Origin: Tachypleus tridentatus
Taxonomy: Eukaryota > Arthropoda > Merostomata > Xiphosura > Limulidae
Assembly: GCF_004210375.1 (NCBI RefSeq)
Contig: NC_134834.1
Location: forward strand, 40,018,264-40,082,263
Length of the DNA: 64,000 bases
Direction: 5' to 3'
Shown here: positions 33,201-45,200 of the stretch, in pieces
Layout of the letters: each line of letters begins with the position of its first letter
Position numbering within the stretch: the first letter of the stretch is position 1
Translations under genes and position numbers: made by a program
Notes under the pieces: model-generated
The model's input: only the letters and a program-made list of their open reading frames with translations
Databases searched by the model: none
What the model was told of the DNA's origin: nothing

Positions 33201-36200
33201 CCTATTTTTCTTGAAACATAGAACAGTAAATAAAGAAGTCAGGCAAATAGTTGTCTCTTCTATTCACAGCCTTAAGATATTTTAAACATGAAGGATGTGA
33301 ACTTTTTTTAGGTTTTATATATATATTTGGATAACTATAAAATAATAAATTACTGTATTGATGCCATAGAAATCCATTAAACTTTATCTAATGTAGTAAT
33401 GGAGCTGTAAATAGGTCATACTAAAGACCAATTTATCAGCACGAAGGTTTGTCTCAAAAGAAAGAAATTATGCAGTTAGATTTGAAAATGATTGGAAAAA
33501 CTACTTGTGGGACAATGGTTATTCACATGTAACATAGAATTAAGGGTACATATGGGATCATTTCCAAAAAATTTGAAAAAATGAGTGGGGGGCCATTGTG
33601 TTTGATTTAGTACATTAGTGATATCTCATCATATAGAAAAGATAGGAGGTAATTATTTTATATTCTGTCGTTTAAATACTGGTAATTTGAATTCCTAATT
33701 CATAAAAAAGTGTATACTGTGTTTTGAAATCACAAATATTCAATTTGAACCAGTGCATTCAACATACCATGTGACACACAGAAATCGATGTTCAATAGTA
33801 TTTTTAATATTTACTTTTAAATTGAGAAATTAAATGTATAATATAAGGAGTTGAATTATAATCTACAGTTTGATACCAAACTTAATGACGTACATTTAGT
33901 AGTTTAATAAAATTGTGAATGCAAGTCAACAAATGATATCATGACCTTTGACCTGGGAATCATATGGAAAGAGTTAAACAATTTTATTACTGATATTTGG
34001 TTTTGCTCTGACACTTATTTAATGTGAAAACATGAAAACAAATTAATATCTTCATATTTGTACACTTACAAATAATTTTGCATGTAAACAAAACAACCTT
34101 CTTGTTGATTGTTTTTAAGTATATTTCTGTCCATCCTAAAGAATAATACTATTTTTGCTATATCCCTGGAGAAAGCTATATTTTGCTGGTAGGGCAGTCC
34201 ACTATGGACCACCTGATTCAACTTGAATTGTCAATCAGAGAAGCCTTTGAGAAGGCTTATGATACTATGTAAAGGTACGACATGAGATTTCCACTCATAT
34301 AAGTTGCGTGTCCATTTGCCTATTAATAAAAAAATTTTAATGGGCAGGCAATTCCAAATTCATATGGATTCAATACTTTCTTGTTCTTTCCTACAGGAAC
34401 TTCAGGGCTTATCCTGGACTAAATTTTTCTGTAGCCAGGCTATTAGCCAAATTATTTTTTTGGTAGCTGATTTTAGCCAGATAGGTTTGATCCATATCCA
34501 ACCCTCCAGCCAGTCACATACAATAAGACAGTCAAAGAATAAATGACAACTAAGTTCTTATCATATATTTTATTTCAATGAATTTATCATTTATCAAATT
34601 TATTATAAAACAACAATTTCACAATTACAAAGTTCAATGTTTTTCACACACAAATCATTACAATAATGACATGGGAAGACGAGTCACTAAATTAAAAGTA
34701 ACTGTTATTACATGCTGCTAAACAGGGGCCTCTCTAGACTTGCAAACCAGGGAGAAGTTTTGCTCTAATTTTACAAAATTATGGAAAAGTTTACAGTCAA
34801 TAGCATTCTTTTCTTCTATAATATAATCTGTATAAGATGGCTTTTCCTTGAGCTTAAGAAGGGTGAGGTTTGGTCTGTTTTGGGAGACCACTTCTCCCAA
34901 GTCTGTCTAGTGAGAGCCCTGCTTAATAAAATGTATATCATCACTCAAACATCACCAAACTAAACTTGACAAGTTTCAGTGACATTCATGCTGAAAATCT
35001 GAACACAAATTCATGACAAAATGAAAAAATATACATGCCTTGAAGCATGTCATTTTGTTGTGCCTTACGACTCATTTACAGTTACAACTGGTGCCTTTGT
35101 TTTAATGATTACATTAGAATGCGTCTGTTCTTTTGTGTAATCCAGATCTTAAAGGCACGTTTAAAATCAAAATTTCCAGTGTTTGGACCATCTGTTGACA
35201 GACACATGATATTTTCCATGTTTCTAGTACTCATTGAATTTCTCATGTTTTTATCAAATTCTTCTTACCAAAACCTCTCTCACAATCAGCTGTTGAAACT
35301 GGAGCTACCAGCAGTCTCTCTGCCTGTTCTGCACTTGCAGGAAAGGACTTTCTGTATTTTACTGCAAAATTGCAGAAACTTTTAATGTCTGTTACAGACT
35401 TGCTTCCACTTTCAAAAGTAGATCTAGCAAATTTTGAAAATGATTTCAATTCTTGTTTTGTTCCCTCATGGCCAAAGGTTGACAAATAATCATTGATTGT
35501 CTGCTGAAATGTCTGTGTCTTTGAGCAGTGGGTTGAAGAAATTTGTGAGGGAAGTTAAAATAGCTGCATCATCATTATCTGAAAACCTGTCATTCAGTCT
35601 TCTTATCATATTTTCTGTGAACTTATCACATATGTTTTCTGCCTCAGACCTTTGTACTGCACTGTCTTTTATGGTATGCCCACCAAACTGAAAAGTGTAC
35701 AGTCCATCTGAATCTAACTGAGGCTCAGCTGGCACCTCGTTCAGAAATTTTGACAGCATTTCACCAGATTTGTTTTCTTTCATTTCCTTCAGACACTCAA
35801 TAGTTGAAGCAAGCAGTGGGTGAACTTCAGAGAAATTAAGATTTTTCCTCTGAAATATTTTTGACAAAATGGCTAATGGCTTCAAACAATCAGCTAAGTA
35901 ATGTGACACATACAGAAATTTCAAAGAAGTGATGGGTTTATACAAGCTAAGAGCTTTACCAGAGGTCTCTTCCATAAATACAGACACAAGGCTGGAGTTG
36001 TTGGAAAGCAGTGCATCTACTGCACCTTCAAAACTTAACCACTTGGTGTGAAAGATCTCTTTAAACCTCTTTTCTTTTCCATTGATAATACTCTGCACTG
36101 CAGTCAAAGTTGCCATATTTTTTTGGCGAGTACTTAAAAAACTTAGATGGAATTCATAATATCCTGGTACTTGACAAGATATGGTATGCTGTCAGCTCCT

Positions 36201-39200
36201 GTGGCACAACTCAAAGCTAGTGTGTGGCTGGGACACCTGGTACAAATTGCTTTAGTCTAGTAACTACCCCAGACTTTGACCCAACCATCAGAGCTGATAC
36301 TACATAAATTTTTTACTTCAGTACCATTCTCTGATAACATACTAATGACTTTTGTAAAAATGTTCTCAGCATTAGCTTTGTAAAGTTCACAGATTCCAAG
36401 GAAATAGGTCTGTGGTGTCACTGTACCGACTGATCCATCTCTAGTACACTGATGTAGCTGACAAGGTTCTGCTTTACTGAAATGTCTGTACTTTCATGAA
36501 TCATGATGCTGAATTTTCCATTTGGCTAGTTTGTTTTTTAAATTTTCTCACAACACTTCTGCCATACAATCTTGGAAGTCACTAATACTAGTGTTGTGCT
36601 CATAGGTAGTATGTTGGTCTACTACCAGCTGCTGGAGCTGTGTTGCACCCTGGAATTAAAACAAAAAGAATAAATACATAAATAAATAATTTGTGGGAGT
36701 AGTAACTCTAGAACATGAATACATAAGTCAGTAACAAATTTCATCAAGAACAACGGAGAAATTCCACTTGTAAAACATTAGCTGATAATCCTTCGACAAT
36801 TTAAGAACATAAAAACTGTATTATATACATAATAAATAATTTGTGAGATTAGAAATTGTGGAACATGAATACGTAAATCAGTAACTATAACAAATTTTTC
36901 ATTAAGAACAACAAATAAAATCCACTTGCGACAAGAACAGAAAAACTGTATTGTATACATAATAACTTACCTGTATCATACATAGTCTGTTTAGATCTGA
37001 AATTAGGGAACTTGGTAGGTCATGCTTTGCTGCAAAGTAAACATTGTGCATTGCAGCTATGATGGCAGTCTCACTTTTGTTTGTGGCTGAGACTGTGGCC
37101 TTAGTCATCGCTGTAGACAGCTTGGGCCTCCATTGCATCTCTGTGGTCTGAAATAAAGGATAAAAAAATGAATTACCTCATGCATCACAACATCTTTTTA
37201 ATGTAATAACACTGCTAAAGTAGTAGGAAATAAATTGACATGGGCATATTTTTTTTATTATATTTAATAATTTTATAAGTTTAACTATCCAAATAAGTCT
37301 CAACATTTACTCAGTCAATAAATACCTTTTGTTTTATGATGGTTGGTTAGGTTGTCTTTTTTCATTACTGCACAACCAGTTGTGAGAGTGTTTGAGTTCT
37401 GTACTTTAATGCACAGTGTGCAAAACATTTGTTTTGTAGAGGCTTCATATTTGAGCCAGTTAAATTCATTCAACCATTTTTCTTGGAATGATCGTGAACT
37501 GTCAGTTTCAGATTTGGATTTTTTTGATGGAGGCATTAGACAACTATCACTGTCTAAGGGGCGTTTGGCCTGCGAAGAAGCCATTCTGAGATCTCAGTGA
37601 TGTCGAGAAAACCCATTTGTAGAGAAATATATATGCAAAAACAGCTCGTTTGGGTTGAGAAAATATTTTACATAGAAGAGCGAACAATGTTTCGACTTTC
37701 TTCGGTCATCGTCAGGTTCACAAAGAAAGAGGTAACTGACCGGAAACTGACCACATGTTTGGAAGGGGTTGTGTAACTGAGTGTCAGAATGTAGAGGGCG
37801 GTGTTAGATGTTTGAATATATAATTTTATTTTATTATATCATTATAGGTATAAAGGCATTCCTTTATATTGGTTTATTTGAGGTTTAAGTTGTTCTATAA
37901 GTAAGGCTTCTTTAATTTTGCGTTTGTTTGTGAAAGCCATCACAATCTTCGGGGTTGTTCTTTAATTATAGCGCTGCTAATCAACCACATATAAATGAGT
38001 TATTCGTGTCAAGCCGTTAGGTTGCTGTTGATTGAACAATTTTTCACACGTTTGTCGATCCTGACCATGACCTTGCATGAATGCAGACGGGTTATTGATT
38101 TTTATCTGCTTACTGCATACTTGCATTAAAAAAACGTTGATGTAGTGAACCAGTCTACCATTTTGTAAACAACAGTGTTTCGGCGGTATATTCGCCAATT
38201 ACAATTTTTCTTCGCCAAAAAACAAAAATAATAGCCATTTGCGAATATGGCGAGTGACGGCGTGAACTTTGAACTTGGAGTCTCTCAAAGCTGTGCTTGA
38301 GTGTCACACCTTTCAGTATAAAGATTAATGCCATCATTGGACAGTTGCAAATGGGCTCTATGTTGACAACTTCCACATCTCTTTTTAGTCGTTGAATATA
38401 GGTTTATTGAGTGGCAGCTACAGACTGCCCTCAATCATTTACTGAAGTGGACAATACAAACAGTTTTAACTTTTCTCTCTATAAAACTGTTTGCATGTAC
38501 TTTTATTGCCAATGGGGTATTCCTCTCAATCCTGAGCTATGAGTCAGTGAAGTTATGTTTCCTGTGGTTCTTGAGGCAAAATACTTGGTGCTTATATTTT
38601 GTAGTAAGCTGACCTTTATACCACACATCAAACAGATACAAGTTGAGCGTATAAGGGCACTGAACATCCTCCGTATTCTGTCTTCCACCTCTTGGGGAGT
38701 GGATCGATATTCTGTGTTAAAAATCTATCATACTCTTAGTTGGTCAATACTGGACTATGGATCTCAGCCTTGAAGATGATGGACCCTACTATCATGGGCT
38801 ACAGCTCTGCACAGGAAACTTCTGCACTTCAGAGTTTGTACACTGAGTCTCATGAACCTCCTCTACATCTCTGCTGTTTGCGACTGTCTTTACTATATGG
38901 TTCAAAACTTCAATCCTTACCACAGCATTCCACATTGAGTTGTGTTTTTCTTCCTTAGTGAACCATGCTTTTTTCAGAATAGACAGTTTGCCATTGTTCC
39001 TTTTGGCCTTTGTATACAAACACGGTTGAATGAATTGGGTCTGTCCATGGATAAAATTGTTGAGTGCACTGGTCATCCTATCTCACCATGGCTTATTACA
39101 ATCCCGAAACATGACTTTTCTTTGAGTCATCTGAAGAAAGCATTGTCTTAAGATTTCTTTTATAAAATGCCCTCTATATGGCAGAACCTGCGTAATGCTG

Positions 39201-42200
39201 ACGGAAAACTATCTTTCACCTACCTCATCTATCAACAAGTAGGATTATAACCTGAGTAAGGCAGAAAAAATGTTTTTGATTAAATATTAATTTTTTATTT
39301 AATTAATAATTTGTCTAAATATTAATAAGTTCTTAGATATTTTGTTATAATAAGTATTGGTTAAATATATTTTGTTCTTTTTTCTGCCATCATTATTTTT
39401 GCAGTTAAATTATATTCATGATTTGTAGAAATATATTTGTCTTTTAAGTGCAAAATTCTACTCTTTAAATAATTCTCCTGAAAAAAATAAATTCCTATCC
39501 TCCACAATTTTAAAATTTAGGGAAAATTTACTTAATATTCTCATTTTTAAAAAAGCTACTAAATATCCTCATTTTTCTAAAAGTTGTTTGTTATGACAAT
39601 TCTAGTGAAATCCAAACTCTGAATGAAAAGATTGATACAGATGATTCTGTGAATGCAAAAATTCTTGTGAACGTTGACAAGAATGTTTTAACAGAAACTG
39701 ATGAAATTGATTTAAAAACTATAATAGAATCACAAAATAGTAGTAGTGTGAGAGATTCAGAAGATGAACAAAATGGAAAAAATAGTGAGGAAATAGAAAT
39801 TCCTACTTCATCACAAGTGTTAAGTTATATTAACGCTATCAAGTTATATGCAAAAATGAAGGGGGAAACAGACTTCATGAAAAGGCTGTAGAATTGGTGT
39901 TCTCTTTTAACTGCACGAGAAAGCCATTAAAAAAACAAAACAGATGAAATTGGATACTTCAAATAAATTTGATTAAGATTTTGTGGTTAGTTCTTAAACC
40001 ATTATAAAAGTAAATAAAAATTCAGATGAAAAATAGGAAAGTTTAGACATACATTTGACATACTCCTCCAGTGCTATTTTTTTTTCATACTGTGCTGGTC
40101 CTTTATAAAATGATTAATATTCATTTTAAACATGCATTTTAAAACACAGAAAGTATATTTGGCACTAGAGTAAAATCTTCCAAACTGATTTAACTGGCTT
40201 TATAGCTTTTAAAAACTCCTGTTAGCTGCTTGTAATAAAGGAAAGTTTTTAAGTGCCCTTGGTTGTCTCACTAGCCCCTCAGGATCTTGCATGATTCAAA
40301 ACCTAAATGACCATCAAGCAGATTAAGATTTGTAATAAAGAGAATATTATAGATAGGGAAACTGAGGCTAATATCTATTTATGTGTAACATGATCTAATT
40401 GTGTAAGAAATCTTTAGAAGAAAAAGCTATTCTTTCTATTGGTTCTAAATAACACTATGTAACAAAATTTTTACTTTTTCTTGTTCCTAGGCAGAAAGTG
40501 TTATTTCCCAATTGCTTATGTCTAAAGTAAATGAAAAAGACCTCTTTTTCTCTTCAAACTTTGCTTTTGTGACCTGGGTAATGAAATTTTCAAATTTACC
40601 CATTTTCCAGAACACTCCAGGTAGATTCATTGCTGAGTAACTGATAAAGAATTTTCTAGAACTTTCCATAGTGATATATACAGGGGTCACCACTCACCAC
40701 TTCAGTTTAGTTCTAGCTGCCTAAGTGAACACATAGACCTATCTGATTTTATCAGAAATGGCATCAAGAAACTGCAAGCATTCTCCAGATGCATTCTGCT
40801 ATGTTTGTGGCCAATTTATGAAAACGAGCAAAAAAGTACTCTGTGACAGCATCTGCTAAAGTGTGTGAAGCCTACAAGGCATATTTCAGCATTCCTGTCA
40901 GGGATCAAGACAAACTCTGGGCACCTCATTTTACTTGCGAGCACTGCAAAAAACCTATAGAAGGTAAGATGGACAATTTTTGCTTGCTTGAATAGTGTGA
41001 TACAAATTTCAGACCTTTTAAAATTTGGTGCACCTCAATGAGGAATACAACAGTGTCAAGACCTTGCTTGAAGCCTTGAAGTATGATGAGTGTGGTTGGG
41101 AGGTTATTGAAGACTTCAAAATGGTGGCATTCCTGATGGGTCTCCAAGGAGGCTTCACCAAGTTTCCCTATTGTCTTTGCCTTTGGAACAGCAGGGACAC
41201 CACAGTGCACTACAACAGGAAGCATGGTCCACAACAGACAGAGTTTTCTGTGGGGAGGCATAATGTCAAGTGTGAGCCACTAGTGGACCTTCAGAAGGTG
41301 TTGTTTCCGCCATTGCACATAAAATGGGGTCTTATGAAACAATTTAGCACAGCTCTTGATAAGGAGTCTGCAGCCTTCAAGTACCTTCGAGACTTGTTTC
41401 CTAAGCTGTCTGAGGCTAAGGTCAAAGCTGGTGTCTTCGTTGGATCACAAATAAAGAAGATCCTGGAGTGCACAGAATTCCCCAAGAAGCTCAGTAGGAA
41501 GGGGAAAAAAGCTTGGGGCAGCTCTGTTACAGTGGTTTGGGGCTTTTTGAGTGGTCACAAGGCCAAAAAATTATGTGATACTTGTTGACCTCTGGTAAAG
41601 AACTATGGCAAAATAGGCTGCAGGATGTCCCTGAAAGTCCATATACTTGACGCTCATCTTGATAAATTCATGGAGAACATGGGAACATGGGAGTGTACTC
41701 AGAGGAGCAACGTAAGTGCTTTCACCAAAATATACTGGACTTTGAACGCTACTATGAAGGAGTGTGTAATGAAAACATGATGGGAGACTGTATTTGTGGG
41801 CTTATATGTGAAAGTGATTTACATTACAGTCACAAATCTCAAAACCACTCACTTCTAAACATTTTTGTTCATTTTTGTATAACTTTACTATAAATATATG
41901 TAAATCTTGAAATGTTGTTTCATTCAAACCTTATGTAAATGAAAATGTGCAAAGTTTTCCCCATTTATACATAGAAAATAGGTTAATTTCTAAATTTCAT
42001 TATCCATGTCACAAAAGCAAAGTTTGAAGGGGGAATAATGGCTATTTTCTGTACTTTTACAACATAAGCAATTAAGAAATACCACGTACTATCCAGGAAC
42101 AAAATTTGTGTTGCATGGTATAGTATAATAATGTCAAAGAATTAATGGCATTTTTAGCTCATATAACACAAGTGAAAGTTAAGAATTTCTTTTAATATTC

Positions 42201-45200
42201 CAGTTTGAAATAAATTAAAACTTTTAAATTAACAAAATTGAATTTTTGAAGTTATTTTTCATTCCAAGTTTATTATAGACATACATTGATGATAATAACA
42301 TAGTAAAAATTCAGGGAAGGTTTATGGCTAAAAACTAATTGTTTTCCTTTTGTTTAGAAAAATATTTCTTCCTGTGTTAAGATGAGGTTTTTTTAACTGT
42401 GGAAAATAAAGATTATTGAAAATGTTAGATATAACTACAGCAACTAATGATGTTAAAAGATATGTGATTATGTGACTTTTATACTGGTTGTTTACATTTG
42501 GAAATTGCCCTTATGAACACTTATCTCAGAATGATTGTTCATTTTATCAAGTACTTGTACATTTTTCTTTGATTTAATTATGACTTGCATATATCTTAAA
42601 AGAGTTGGAAAACTAGTGTGTTTGTTTTAGTATTAATAATTCAAAAGGAAAGCATATGAAAAGCCCCTGTGTGTACTGTGTCATAGTGCCATTTGTTTAA
42701 TTGACTTTTGATGCTTTGAGATTTACTCTTTCCTTGTAAGTGACATGTTACAAGTAACTTAGATTATTACTAAGTGTACTTTTACAGGGTACTCAAAAGT
42801 GTTCTGTTTCAAGAGTAAATAAAACCGAGATTCAGAGTAACAGATATTTTTATTTCTTGCTTTTGAAGTTCATATTGTAATGCTATGTTGTAGCTACAGA
42901 GTGGTTAATTTTTTCATATTTCATGACATGTGCATAGTTTAAACTGACATCATAACAGTAAAAATTGCAACATTAAGTGTCCCTCGTGTGCATTCATTTT
43001 AGTGTTGTTTGACTTAGAACCACTGTTGTATAGTGATCTGGGGAAACAATACGAGTTGAAGTAAATGAACTTGTCATTGCTGAAAGTACGAGTCTTTGTA
43101 CTAGTGGATAAGAAATGAGCTGTGTAAATGATTTGGATTAACCCTTTTGGTATGTGTCACAGGTCAAAGGCCATATCATCTTGTTTGTCAACTTCAAAAT
43201 CTTATAGAACTACTATTTTATGTATTTATGTCAATATGTTTGGAGTCAAATTGTAGATTATAATTCAAACTTTAATATTACATATGAGTTAATTTCTTAA
43301 TTTAAAAGTTCACATTAAAATAATACATCTAAATATAGATTTTAGTGAGTCACATGGTATGTGTAATGCAGCACTGTTCAAATATAGATGTTTGTAATGT
43401 CAAAATACTGAGGCTGTAGGTTTGTACAAATTAGAAACTCAAATTATTGATATTATCAAGCCAGAATGTAAAATAAGAACCTCAAATTTTTTATTTTACT
43501 GAGATATAGTTCATGTACTGAATCAAACAGTGGCCCCATTCACCTATTTCCAATTTTGAAAATGATCCCTTATATTCAATTACTTATTACATGTGAATAA
43601 CCAATTAAAAACTTAAAATGTCCCCAGAGTGGTTATCTAAGCCATTTTAATCTGTGAAAAGCTACCACATTCTTTCGATCCAAGATTTTAAGCAATTGTT
43701 TCTTTTATTAGTTTGAGATTATTTTATTATAGTTGTATAATATATTTAAAATGATTTTTAGTTATGTAGTTGAATGAGAAGGCTAGCTATTTTTTACCTT
43801 ATTGTGGCAACAGAAAAGTAGGGTGATAACCAAATACAGAAATCAATCACCTGTAACTGTCACTTACCATGATATACATTGACGTATAAAATACTTACTG
43901 GTTTTACATTAATGAAAAGTCAAAGAATTTGCCCCCTTTTCTTTTTATGTAGGTATTCGACTTCATTTTCATAATCTAATAAAAGGTCTGACCCAGCAAT
44001 CTGCATCCACTGCTCAGCGAGGCCTAGGACATAGTTACTCTCGAGCTAAGGTCAAGTTTAATGTCAATAGATCAGACAATATGATTATCCAGTCTATTAG
44101 TTTATTAGACCAACTAGACAAAGATATCAACACATTTGCCATGAGAGTCAGGTGAGATATGCCATTTTATAAAATGATTAAAAGAAAAAGTTACTGTTGT
44201 TGTTGTTGGAAGGGATTAAAATATTGGTTAATGTTTTGAGTATACACTGCCATGAAAGAAACCATTTGAAGCTCTTAACCAGTAACTAAACAAGATGAAT
44301 ATTTTGTGTAGCATATGTATTTTATAGTTACTTTGATATTTGAATACTTTCAATAATCAGTACAGGAGTTTTGAATCATATTTAATAGTTTTTAAATAAT
44401 TTTCTGTTAAAGCAGTGTTACATAAAATATTTTCAGAATTAATTTGTTGTTTGTCAAATAAACCTTTTGTAAATCATTTTGAGTAGAAATGTGGTGTAAT
44501 GTAATTAAACTTCATAAAACAGTAGGAATTCTGTTAGGCTTTTTTTAACTTCATAAAACAGTAGGAATTCTGTTAGGCTTTTTTTAAAGTAAATCTAATT
44601 ATTTATTTTTCTAAACTTCCTTTATCATTTTATACAACATTTAAATTATGTTGTTGCTTTATGATAGAAAAAAGTTGTACATAAATCAAGACTAGTTATG
44701 CTTAATTTGATGACTTTAACCTCCTTGGCAGTTACCCCAAGATAGTCTTGGGATGATCAAGCTAAACAAAAACTTGTCATCCTGAAACATTCTCGGGGTA
44801 AGTGTTATTTCTGATCTTGCAGTCTTAAGCCCAAGTTTTTTCACAAACTTTGTGCTCCTGTTTTCTACCATATTTTTAAAGTCACTAAACATGTCAGTCA
44901 CCCATTTATTTGTTTTTTTACATCATTGGATTATGTGTAGTGCCTTTTTTTTGCTTTATTTCATGCTAAATTATTTTCCTACTTGTACAACTATCATATC
45001 AAAGTATTGTTTATTTTTGCAGTTTGTGTAATTCCATTTATGTGTAAGTAGTACAGTGCATCTACAGAATATGACTGCAGTATTTTTAGAAAAGTAGGAG
45101 AAGAGGCTCCAGTTGGAAAGGTTTTGTAGGTCAATTTTATCATTTCTCTTTAACATTTCCCAATTTTTAGAACTACCAGAGGTGGGGCAGCTGACACCAT

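Larger units (their letters stand above)
34403..38271 (-). mobile_element. hAT transposon, long copy with transposase gene, inserted in a LINE
   Basis: The left end is CAGGGCTTATCC at 34403. The right end, read on the minus strand from 38271, is CAAAGTTCACGCC (a decayed CAGGGTTCACGCC). The sequence GAACTT lies on both sides (34397-34402 and 38271-38276) and corresponds to two codons of the interrupted LINE. The transposase gene is on the minus strand. Compared with the short copy at 75-1881, this one retains the 1.9 kb of exons 2 and 3 but carries an extra fold-back repeat at 37605-37930. Confidence 0.82.
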
